This document shows, piece after piece, positions 1-5,148 of a stretch of 8,025 bases of DNA. Below the pieces are notes generated by a model. That model searched no databases and was not told the DNA's origin. It worked only from the letters and a program-made list of their open reading frames with translations. Location of the stretch: contig JAUTXM010000144.1 in assembly GCA_030838025.1 (NCBI GenBank), forward strand, positions 1 through 8,025, in the 5' to 3' direction. Position 1 is the first letter of the stretch. Every line of letters starts with the position of its first letter. The stretch comes from Acidimicrobiaceae bacterium (lineage in GTDB: Bacteria; Actinomycetota; Acidimicrobiia; Acidimicrobiales; Palsa-688). A program made the position numbers and the translations under genes.

Positions 1-117
1 CGGCTTGTTCGCCCGGTCCGACTGGGTCGCCGCCCGGTTCGCGCGATCCGACTGGGCCGCCCGGTTCGCCCGGTCCGGCTGGGCCGCCCGGTTCGCCCGA
101 TTCAGCCGGATCGACAT
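1..117 (-). CDS. Possible N-terminus of a minus-strand gene with nonapeptide repeats (partial)
   Basis: An open minus-strand frame begins at an ATG (117-115) and runs off the left edge, giving 39 codons. It starts MSIRLNRANRAAQPD and then repeats a nonapeptide of the type RANRAAQSD about three times, one copy with an extra Thr. An AGGCGG stretch lies 8 nt upstream of the ATG and could be a weak ribosome binding site. Third positions are nearly all G or C. The plus strand is also open here, reading repeats of FARSDWAAR, so strand choice is uncertain. The repeat peptide is polar, Arg/Asn/Ala/Gln-rich and matches no family I recognise. It could equally be a non-coding minisatellite. Confidence 0.3.
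   Translation of the reverse strand, partial: MSIRLNRANRAAQPDRANRAAQSDRANRAATQSDRANKP
8..100. repeat. 27-nt tandem repeat (minisatellite-like)
   Basis: A unit of about 27 nt starting TTCGCCCGGTCCGACTGGG begins at 8, 38, 65 and 92. The first copy carries one extra codon (30 nt), and the fourth matches only for its first nine or so bases before diverging. The period is a multiple of three and all indels preserve frame, which hints at coding constraint, but both strands stay open. The array may continue beyond the left edge. Confidence 0.8.
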
Positions 118-161
118 CCGGTGCGCCGCCTGCGGGTGCTTGACGTGGGCCGTTGGGGCTC

Positions 162-251
162 CCGACGCGTGGCAGTTTGCCGGGCTCTGGCAGTTTTGCC
201 GGATTCCGCCCGGCAGAACTGCCAAAGTCGGCAGAACTGCCACGCGTTCGG
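162..251. repeat. Nested palindromic element with four GGCAGTT-TGCC units
   Basis: Two stems are nested. The outer arms are 165-182 and 229-247: ACGCGTGGCAGTT and AACTGCCACGCGT pair perfectly, then a 1-nt bulge is followed by more pairing. With a second bulge the pairing extends to 162 and 251. The inner arms are 188-202 (TGGCAGTTTTGCCGG) and 210-224 (CCGGCAGAACTGCCA), 15 bp with one G-T type mismatch and a 7-nt loop. The module GGCAGTT(T/C)TGCC therefore occurs twice in each orientation. There is no T-tract, and the element ends 7 nt before the start codon of the next gene. It looks like a REP/BIME-type or miniature mobile repeat, but a regulatory leader hairpin is possible. Confidence 0.8.
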
Positions 252-257
252 TCCGGC

Positions 258-785
258 ATGACCACCTTTCTCGCCGACGCGGCACGAGTTGTCGGCGGTT
301 ACGCCTGGCTGGAGGAGCGACTCTTCGAGACCCTCGGCGTCTGGGTGCAGGCCGTCCCCGAGCCTGAGGTCAAGCTGCGGCTGGCGGCCGACAGCCACCA
401 CCACGCCTGGCACGCCTCACTGTGGCGGGAACGGCTGCCCGCGCTGCGGGAGCTCGAAGCGGAACAGTTCGTGGCGGCCTCGGGGCCGACCGTGGAGTCG
501 TTCTTAGCCGGGCTGCGGTCATCGGCAACCACGATCGACAAGCTGGTCGGCGTGTACCGGGTGCTGCTCCCCCGCCTCGTCGCGACCTACCAGCGCCACC
601 TCGAGGGGGGATCGGCGGTCACGGAAGGACCGACCATCCGAGCGCTGCGCCTCGTGCTGGCCGACGACCTGGCCGACTGGCGCGACGGCGAACTCCTGAT
701 CCAGCGGCTACTCACCACGCCGGGCAATGTCGAACGCGCCTCGGCCCAGCAGGCGCGTCTGGAGACCCTGCTCATCGACGCCTGA
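258..785 (+). CDS. Uncharacterised helix-rich protein, possibly ferritin-like
   Basis: Encodes 175 residues from ATG 258 (MTTFLADAARVVGGYAW). I do not recognise the family. The product is soluble, with no signal peptide or membrane segment, and appears almost wholly alpha-helical. Notable features are an acidic pair (LEERLFE, near residue 18), a histidine cluster (DSHHHAWHASLW, near 45-56), a conserved-looking YQRHLEGG and a late acidic helix (LADDLADWRDGE). Spaced Glu and His residues in a helical bundle suggest a ferritin-like or metal-binding four-helix fold; this is inference only. In-frame starts further upstream (for example TTG 153) would translate the palindrome and are unlikely. No Shine-Dalgarno is visible before ATG 258. 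The last 14 nt overlap the convergent HAD frame. Confidence 0.75.
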   Translation: MTTFLADAARVVGGYAWLEERLFETLGVWVQAVPEPEVKLRLAADSHHHAWHASLWRERLPALRELEAEQFVAASGPTVESFLAGLRSSATTIDKLVGVYRVLLPRLVATYQRHLEGGSAVTEGPTIRALRLVLADDLADWRDGELLIQRLLTTPGNVERASAQQARLETLLIDA

Positions 786-1734
786 ACCGACCCTTACCGT
801 GATGGTCGGGTACGGTGGACAACCATGAAGAAGCTGCTCCTTTTGGCTGCGCTCGTGGGTCTTTCGGTCTTCGCCGTCCGCAAGCTCCGGACCGGCTGAC
901 CCCCCAGAACCCATTCGGTCGTTCCCAGCCCGCCGGCGGTACGGGCCGGGCGACACGCTGCCGCACCCGGGCTCGCCACAGCGTGAGTGCCGCCGCGGCC
1001 ACTCCGACCGAGACGCCGGCGGCCGCGGTGGCCCGCACAGGCGTCACCGGCACTCGGTCGCGCAATCGAACCGGGCGGACGAACTGGCGCACCATCCAGT
1101 CGCGCTCGCGCGCCACCTTCGCCAGCACCCGGTCGGGGTTGACCACCACCGGATGGCCGACAATCTCGAGCATTGGGAGGTCGGTGTAGGAGTCCGAGTA
1201 GGCGAACGACGCGTCGAGGTCGACGCCGTCGGCGGCCGCCGCGGCCCGGATCAGGTCGGCCTTGTACGGACCGTAGGCATAGATCTCCATCTCCCCGGTG
1301 TAGCGACCGTGCTCGTCGACCCGGGCCTGGCTGGCGATGACGCTGTCGACGCCCAGGAACCGGCCTAGGGGCTCGACGATCTCTGCCGGCGAGGCCGAGA
1401 TGATGTAGACCCGGCGGCCCGCCGCCCGGTGCAACTCGATCAGGTCGAGCGCCTCGGCGTAGATGATGGGTTCGATGACCGCGGTGAGGGTGTCGGCGAC
1501 GATCGCCTGGACGCGTCGCTGTTCCCAGCCCCTGGTGAGCGTCAGGGTCGACTCCCGGATGCGGGCCAGCTTCTCTTCGCTGGCCCCCAGGTGGAGATAG
1601 ATCAACTGGGCCCACAGTCCGCGCACGAGCGAGCGGCGTGAGATGAGGCCTTCGCGGTAGAAGCGGCCGCCGAAGGCCACTATTGACGCCTTGGCGATCA
1701 CGGTCTTGTCCAAGTCGAAGAAGGCCGCCTCCAT
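772..1734 (-). CDS. HAD-superfamily subfamily IB phosphatase (SerB-like)
   Basis: Encodes 320 residues from ATG 1734. All four HAD motifs are present: motif I FFDLDKT (nucleophile D7, general acid D9), motif II YIISAS (S113), motif III lysine in GPYKAD (K158) and motif IV YSDSYTD (D181, D185). The order and the all-helical cap between motifs I and II fit the IB group (SerB/CicA-like hydrolases) that dephosphorylate small molecules; the substrate cannot be read from sequence. A hydrophobic stretch at about 235-253 followed by WRARVRQR suggests a C-terminal membrane anchor. Beyond about residue 265 the tail is Arg/Pro/Gly-rich, looks like non-coding translation, and lies antisense to the microprotein ORF, so the original stop may have been lost. 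An in-frame ATG at 1875 would add an implausible 47-residue leader. No Shine-Dalgarno is seen; the -10 box at 1743-1748 suggests leaderless initiation. Confidence 0.88.
   Translation of the reverse strand: MEAAFFDLDKTVIAKASIVAFGGRFYREGLISRRSLVRGLWAQLIYLHLGASEEKLARIRESTLTLTRGWEQRRVQAIVADTLTAVIEPIIYAEALDLIELHRAAGRRVYIISASPAEIVEPLGRFLGVDSVIASQARVDEHGRYTGEMEIYAYGPYKADLIRAAAAADGVDLDASFAYSDSYTDLPMLEIVGHPVVVNPDRVLAKVARERDWMVRQFVRPVRLRDRVPVTPVRATAAAGVSVGVAAAALTLWRARVRQRVARPVPPAGWERPNGFWGVSRSGACGRRRPKDPRAQPKGAASSWLSTVPDHHGKGRFRRR
811..816 (+). promoter_or_regulatory. Candidate -10 box of the 24-codon ORF
   Basis: TACGGT fits the TANNNT pattern and lies 8 nt before ATG 825, which would give a leader of about 0-2 nt. 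No convincing -35 is visible. The same bases overlap GGTGGA (814-819), which could instead act as a Shine-Dalgarno with 5 nt spacing. Confidence 0.35.
825..899 (+). CDS. 24-residue single-pass membrane microprotein, DLW-39-like
   Basis: A 24-codon ORF starts MKKLLLLAALVG, continues with a hydrophobic stretch through residue 18 and ends in a basic tail (RKLRTG). This is a typical Lys-Lys start followed by one membrane segment. The N-terminal half resembles, from memory, the short actinobacterial DLW-39 family (MKKLL followed by a hydrophobic run and Arg/Lys), but the DLW motif of that family's tail is missing, so it is either truncated or unrelated. It lies entirely antisense to the C-terminal tail of the HAD gene and 39 nt downstream of the 258-785 gene. 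Both a near-leaderless -10 and a GGTGGA ribosome site are available. Function is unknown; it probably sits in the cytoplasmic membrane. Confidence 0.5.
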   Translation: MKKLLLLAALVGLSVFAVRKLRTG

Positions 1735-1742
1735 TGTTTTGC

Positions 1743-1748
1743 AGTGTA
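1743..1748 (-). promoter_or_regulatory. Candidate -10 box of the HAD gene
   Basis: Read on the minus strand, TACACT lies 8 nt before the ATG at 1734 (intervening GCAAAACA). With no purine-rich ribosome site present, this points to a leaderless or near-leaderless transcript. The -35 region is weak. Confidence 0.45.
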
Positions 1749-1761
1749 CGGGGGAGGAGGG

Positions 1762-1781
1762 ATCGCCCCTTTCGAGGCGAT
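1762..1781. repeat. Inverted repeat near the HAD promoter
   Basis: ATCGCC (1762-1767) and GGCGAT (1776-1781) are perfect 6-bp arms around an 8-nt spacer. They sit where the -35 region of the HAD promoter would be and could be an operator half-site pair, but six-base arms arise easily by chance in GC-rich DNA. Confidence 0.3.
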
Positions 1782-1897
1782 TCGGGCGCTTCGCGTGGCG
1801 AGTATTTATGTCCCGCTTAACCACCGCTTCGACGGTTTGTGTCAGGGTGGGAACACGACGGGGGACGTCTGCCACGTAACGCGCGCCGATAGGGGCG

Positions 1898-1912
1898 CCC
1901 AGGGTGCCTGGG
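1898..1912 (+). repeat. Small perfect hairpin upstream of the sortase
   Basis: CCCAGG (1898-1903) and CCTGGG (1907-1912) are separated by GTG. The hairpin sits 19 nt before the sortase -10 box, so it would lie in DNA around the -35 region rather than in the transcript. It may be an operator or chance. Confidence 0.3.
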
Positions 1913-1931
1913 GAGCGCGACTTGGTCCGAC

Positions 1932-1937
1932 TATCCT
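1932..1937 (+). promoter_or_regulatory. Candidate -10 box of the sortase gene
   Basis: TATCCT fits TANNNT and would start transcription near 1944, leaving a leader of about 18 nt that contains AAGGTGG (1948-1954) at 7 nt from the GTG start. The -35 region is not convincing. Confidence 0.4.
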
Positions 1938-1961
1938 GCCTTGACCGAAGGTGGTGAGGCT

Positions 1962-2600
1962 GTGGACAAACTAATCGGGTTTCTGCGAGCGAAGCGCTGG
2001 GCGAGACGGACCCTCACCGGGGGCACCGCGTTGCTCATCGTGGTGGCCGTGGTTCTGCTCGGCTTTCCGCTGTATTCCAACTGGGTTCACAATCAGCTGC
2101 AGCATCGTCTGCGTAATCAGCTGGCCAGTCCGCAACTGAAAGACGCCTACCAGAATCACCGGCTAAAGGAGGGCGACAGCCTCACCAGACTGCGGATTCC
2201 GACCCTCGGCGTGGACGTGGTGGTCGTGGAGGGCATCTCCGCTGACGCCCTGAAGGCGGGCGCCGGGCACTACCCCGGCTACCCCCTGCCGTGCGACGTC
2301 GGCAACGTCGCCATCGCCGGCCACCGGACGACCTACGGCAAGCCCCTGGCCAACGTCGACCAGCTCAACGTCGGCGACCAGATCATCCTCGACACGCCCG
2401 TCGGCAGCTGCACCTATCAGGTGGACACCAAGCCGTTCGTGGTCCTCCCGAACGATGTCGGCGTGATCAAGACGCCACCCACTCCTGCCGCGCCAAAGGG
2501 GGCCGACCACCTGCTTACCCTGACGACATGTACGCCCAAGGGGTCAGCCAGCCATCGGCTGATCGTCCAGGCGACCATGCTCAATTCGCAAAGCGCCTAG
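1962..2600 (+). CDS. Class E-type sortase (membrane transpeptidase)
   Basis: Encodes 212 residues from GTG 1962, chosen because AAGGTGG lies 7 nt upstream; an upstream TTG (1941) would add seven residues and sits only 3 nt from the -10 box. A basic N-terminus (RAKRWARR) precedes one membrane segment at about 20-36, then the extracellular sortase barrel. The catalytic triad is visible: His in AGHRTTYG (H121), Cys in TLTTCTP (C190) and Arg in SHRLIV (R199). The TLTTC motif and actinobacterial setting fit class E, enzymes that cleave LAxTG-type signals and attach proteins to the cell wall. Two extra cysteines (C111 in PLPCDV and C150 in GSCTY) could form a disulfide. The exported FN3 protein 23 nt downstream is the obvious candidate partner. 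Confidence 0.9.
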   Translation: MDKLIGFLRAKRWARRTLTGGTALLIVVAVVLLGFPLYSNWVHNQLQHRLRNQLASPQLKDAYQNHRLKEGDSLTRLRIPTLGVDVVVVEGISADALKAGAGHYPGYPLPCDVGNVAIAGHRTTYGKPLANVDQLNVGDQIILDTPVGSCTYQVDTKPFVVLPNDVGVIKTPPTPAAPKGADHLLTLTTCTPKGSASHRLIVQATMLNSQSA

Positions 2601-2623
2601 GGCGCTTGCGGGCCATTTCGGAC

Positions 2624-3847
2624 ATGCGCACCCGCGGGCCCCGGAGCCTGATGGCCCTGCTTCTGACGGCCAGCGCGGGCGCCTTCGGGATCGCCGCCCT
2701 CTCCACAGGGCCGGCAGCAGCCGCTCCGGCATCGGGCGGGTGCGGCGCCAACCCGTGCATGCCCGATATCCAGGTGGACAACATGGCAGCCGACGGCAGC
2801 GTCCATGTGGTGTACACCGACCCGTACGGGGTTCTCGAATCCGTCAATCCCAACAGCGTGTCGCTCACTGTCGCGTGGAGCCCCTCAGGCTCCGTTCCCG
2901 GCACGGCGCCGCAGCCGATTCAGACGTCGGTCACGTTGACCAACGGCACCTGCTCGGGGACAGGACCCATTACCTGCGACTACGCGTTCCCGTCAGCGCT
3001 GAGGTTTCCCACCAGCAACGGATTCGCACTCAACGGCACCTACAAGGTTTCGGCCTCGGCGCAAGACTGCCGTCCCCTGAATCTTCCTCCATGCTCTCGC
3101 ACCACCACCGCGCCCAAGTCCACGACACTGGCCAATCCGCCGTCGGTCCCCGGTGGGGTCAAGGCCGACCTGTCGACGGACAAGACCAGCGTCGCAGTCT
3201 CCTGGACCCCGAGCCCCGAGCCGGATGTATTCGCCTACCGGGTGTTGCGCAACGACGGCTCCGAGGCGTGCAACAACAGCACCACGCCGACCGTGTTCTC
3301 GTGTACCGACAGCACCTCGGGCGGGGGGAGCTTTGCCTACCGGGTGGTTGCCTACCGGTACGGGGCCAACTACGACCCGAAGTCGCAGGTAGCCAGCACC
3401 CCGAGTCCTGCGACCAAGTCGGTCACCGTGGTGGGGCCGCCGGCGACGACGAGCACGACCATTCCCGGGGGAACCCTCCCGCCATTGACCCAGCCCGGCT
3501 TCACCGCCAAGCCCGGGGGCGCCAAGGCCGCCGGCGGAAGCAGCACCGGGACCTTCAAGGCCACGCCGGGCACCGCGCCGCAGGCGGCGGTCGGGCCCGA
3601 AGCCGGCGGTGACACCGGGTTCGCCCCCACGCTGCCCTACGGGCAGCAGCCGTCGACCACGGTGGCCGCCGAAGACCCTGGATCGATCGCCGCCCCGGTC
3701 GTACCCAAGAAGGGCAAGACATCGGTCGGAACCATCGCCGTGGTCGGAGCCGGGTTCTTGATCGCAGTCATCGCCTTGCACGGGCTGTGGCTGCGCTCCG
3801 AGGTCCGTCGATCCGGCACGCTGGAGGTCCTCGAACCCGAGGCCTGA
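2624..3847 (+). CDS. Exported, membrane-anchored FN3-domain surface protein
   Basis: Encodes 407 residues from ATG 2624. The start is chosen because it opens directly on a signal peptide: basic MRTRGPRS, a hydrophobic core at about 9-30 and an Ala-rich likely cleavage region near 31-37. The open frame continues upstream but there overlaps the sortase in another frame. Residues 38-165 form an unrecognised, Cys-containing beta-rich region. A fibronectin type III domain spans about 172-270 (PPSVPGGVKADLS, VAVSWTPSPEPDV, FAYRVVAYRY). A Pro/Thr/Gly linker (271-365) follows, then a membrane segment at about 367-390 and a short basic then acidic tail. Eight cysteines in the exported part suggest disulfides. 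No LPxTG or LAxTG signal precedes the membrane segment. It is probably co-transcribed with the sortase, 23 nt upstream. Confidence 0.85.
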   Translation: MRTRGPRSLMALLLTASAGAFGIAALSTGPAAAAPASGGCGANPCMPDIQVDNMAADGSVHVVYTDPYGVLESVNPNSVSLTVAWSPSGSVPGTAPQPIQTSVTLTNGTCSGTGPITCDYAFPSALRFPTSNGFALNGTYKVSASAQDCRPLNLPPCSRTTTAPKSTTLANPPSVPGGVKADLSTDKTSVAVSWTPSPEPDVFAYRVLRNDGSEACNNSTTPTVFSCTDSTSGGGSFAYRVVAYRYGANYDPKSQVASTPSPATKSVTVVGPPATTSTTIPGGTLPPLTQPGFTAKPGGAKAAGGSSTGTFKATPGTAPQAAVGPEAGGDTGFAPTLPYGQQPSTTVAAEDPGSIAAPVVPKKGKTSVGTIAVVGAGFLIAVIALHGLWLRSEVRRSGTLEVLEPEA

Positions 3848-3910
3848 GCCGGCATGACCTGGTGCCAGCCAGTGGTGGGCTGGTCGCGTCTGAGCCGGCA
3901 TGGCCTGGTG
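3844..3910. repeat. Direct repeat spanning the stop of the FN3 gene
   Basis: A 21-nt sequence beginning CTGAGCCGGCATG occurs at 3844-3864 and 3890-3910 with one mismatch, period 46 nt. The first copy includes the TGA stop of the FN3 gene. Between the copies, CCAGCC (3865-3870) and GGCTGG (3878-3883) can form a 6-bp hairpin without a T-tract, a poor terminator candidate. The duplication may reflect a local tandem event after the gene. Confidence 0.7.
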
Positions 3911-3937
3911 GCGGGGCCAATGTTGCCTGGTTGCAGG

Positions 3938-3977
3938 GTGCCGGTCGGTGGGGCCTGAAGCCGAGTGCCGGTCGGTG
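3938..3977. repeat. Second short direct repeat in the same spacer
   Basis: GTGCCGGTCGGTG occurs perfectly at 3938-3950 and 3965-3977, period 27 nt, with GGGCC following each copy almost in register. Together with the 46-nt-period repeat, most of the spacer between the FN3 gene and phoU is repetitive. No gene or RNA is recognised in this 217-nt stretch. Confidence 0.65.
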
Positions 3978-4052
3978 TGGGCCGGCGCCAGTGTGGCGCG
4001 TAGCGATTGACGGGGGCCGTCCGCTGTCCGGGTTCCCCGCTTCGCAGATGGG

Positions 4053-4058
4053 TACCCT
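4053..4058 (+). promoter_or_regulatory. -10 box of a leaderless phoU-like promoter
   Basis: TACCCT lies exactly 6 nt before ATG 4065, so the usual -10 to +1 spacing would put the transcription start on, or within a base or so of, the A of the ATG. There is no Shine-Dalgarno upstream. The -35 region is weak. No recognisable PHO-box-like direct repeat is seen. Confidence 0.55.
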
Positions 4059-4064
4059 GGTCGT

Positions 4065-4736
4065 ATGACCAGCTATGGCTCGGCGATGGAATCGAGGGCT
4101 ACCGAGTTGCGCCAGCGTTACCACCGCAAGCTGGACGAGATCAACGAAAAAATGGTGCAGCTCTTCGCCCTGGTCGGCGAGGGGATCGCCGCCGCCACCG
4201 ACGCCCTGCTCTCGGGCGACCGAGATGCGGCCCGCCTCGTGGTCGAGCGTGACAGCCTCATCGACTCGCTGTATCGAGACGTCGAGCATCTCGTCAACCA
4301 GGAGCTGGCCCTGCAGAACCCGGTGGCCACCGACCTGCGCTTTCTCCTGTCCGTGCTGCGCATCGTGCCCGAACTGGAGCGCAGCCACGACCTGGTCGAA
4401 CACATCGCACGCCGGGCCTTACCGGGCCTGGCCGACGACCTCACGCCCCGCACCCGGGGCCTGATCGCCCAGATGGGGACGGTAGGGGTGGAGATGTGGC
4501 GCACCGCCTCCGACGCCTGGTTCGAGCGTGACCCCTTGTGCCACCGGCGCCTCGACGTCCGTGACGAAGAGATGGATGACCTGCATGCCAACCTGACCGC
4601 CGAGCTGGCGTCGGGCAAGACGCGGGTGCCCGTCGCCATGGACATGGCGCTGGTCGCTCGCTTCTACGAGCGACTCGGGGACCACGCCGTCAACGTTGCC
4701 AACCGCATCCGGTATCTCGCGGGTGAGGACGGTTGA
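4065..4736 (+). CDS. phoU: PhoU-like phosphate signalling regulator
   Basis: Encodes 223 residues with two PhoU repeats, the usual length of the family. Each repeat is a three-helix bundle carrying an acidic metal-binding motif: ELERSHDLVEHIAR in the first half and FYERLGDHAVNVANRI in the second. PhoU proteins bind metal clusters and restrain phosphate uptake and the PhoR-type kinase, on the cytoplasmic face of the membrane. ATG 4065 is chosen because a -10 box sits 6 nt upstream; ATG 4086 is an alternative seven codons later, also without a ribosome site. No pstSCAB or phoR/phoB gene is visible on either side, so this copy stands apart from the uptake operon within the window. A STAS gene starts 51 nt downstream. 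Confidence 0.88.
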   Translation: MTSYGSAMESRATELRQRYHRKLDEINEKMVQLFALVGEGIAAATDALLSGDRDAARLVVERDSLIDSLYRDVEHLVNQELALQNPVATDLRFLLSVLRIVPELERSHDLVEHIARRALPGLADDLTPRTRGLIAQMGTVGVEMWRTASDAWFERDPLCHRRLDVRDEEMDDLHANLTAELASGKTRVPVAMDMALVARFYERLGDHAVNVANRIRYLAGEDG

Positions 4737-4760
4737 CCTCGGCGCGGTAGTTTGTACTCC
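4733..4760 (+). promoter_or_regulatory. Possible promoter for the STAS-ATPase pair
   Basis: TTGACC (4733-4738) overlaps the phoU stop and is followed after 16 nt by TACTCC (4755-4760), a poor -10. TAGTTT (4748-4753) is a better -10 but has no matching -35. A ribosome site GAGGAGGA (4771-4778) lies 9 nt before ATG 4788. The pair could equally be read through from phoU. Confidence 0.3.
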
Positions 4761-4787
4761 GAATCGGGTCGAGGAGGACAGCAGCGG

Positions 4788-5126
4788 ATGGATCTTGGTC
4801 TCGCGGTAGACGACAGCCACCCCCCCTACACCGTCTTGGCGGTGAAGGGTGAAGTGGACGTCTACACCGCACCCCGACTGCGGGAGAAGCTGGTGGAGCT
4901 GGTCAGCCAGGGCAAACACCAGATCATCGTCGATCTCGAAGGGGTCGACTTCCTCGACTCGACCGGGCTCGGCGTGCTGGTAGGCGGTCTCAAACGGTTG
5001 CGTAGCCACGACGGAGATCTGGGTCTGGTGTGCACCCAGCAGCGGATCCTGAAGGTGTTCGAGATCACCGGTTTGACGAAGGTCTTCGCCATCCACGACT
5101 CGGTCGAGGCCGCGGCCGCCCGTTAG
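4788..5126 (+). CDS. STAS-domain anti-sigma factor antagonist
   Basis: Encodes 112 residues, a single STAS domain of the SpoIIAA/RsbV type. ATG 4788 is preferred over the upstream TTG 4752 because of GAGGAGGA at 9 nt. Diagnostic features are the VKGEVDVYTAPRL strand-helix near 19-31 and the phosphorylation loop DFLDSTGLGVLVG, with S58 as the expected phospho-acceptor next to T59. In this family the unphosphorylated protein binds an RsbW/SpoIIAB-type kinase and frees a sigma factor; phosphorylation of the serine by that kinase releases it. The cognate kinase-like ATPase begins 22 nt downstream, so the two very likely form an operon and interact. Confidence 0.92.
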   Translation: MDLGLAVDDSHPPYTVLAVKGEVDVYTAPRLREKLVELVSQGKHQIIVDLEGVDFLDSTGLGVLVGGLKRLRSHDGDLGLVCTQQRILKVFEITGLTKVFAIHDSVEAAAAR

Positions 5127-5148
5127 CACGGCGTCGCGCCCCTGCCCC

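Larger units (their letters stand above)
1735..1961. other. Divergent intergenic region between the HAD and sortase genes
   Basis: These 227 nt separate two divergently transcribed genes. They hold the HAD -10 box, the ATCGCC/GGCGAT inverted repeat, a CCCAGG-GTG-CCTGGG hairpin (1898-1912) and the sortase -10 box. There is an AT-rich patch around 1800-1810 (GTATTTATG), but I could not build a convincing promoter from it. No RNA gene is recognisable. Confidence 0.5.

Noticed and set aside
8..100. CRISPR-like array
   Set aside because: The repeats are directly tandem with no unique spacers, and the period is a codon multiple.
153..257. Earlier start for the 175-residue protein at TTG 153
   Set aside because: It would translate the palindromic element, and the added residues look non-coding.
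796..816. ACCGT/ACGGT dyad before the microprotein as an operator
   Set aside because: Arms of five bases with an 11-nt spacer are expected by chance.
2291..2623. N-terminal extension of the FN3 protein overlapping the sortase
   Set aside because: It is Arg-rich out-of-frame translation of the sortase; the signal peptide begins at ATG 2624.
3629..3645. TLPYG in the FN3 protein as a sortase signal
   Set aside because: It lacks the Thr-Gly of LPxTG and is about 27 residues from the membrane segment instead of directly before it.
3865..3883. Rho-independent terminator after the FN3 gene
   Set aside because: The stem is only 6 bp and no T-run follows.
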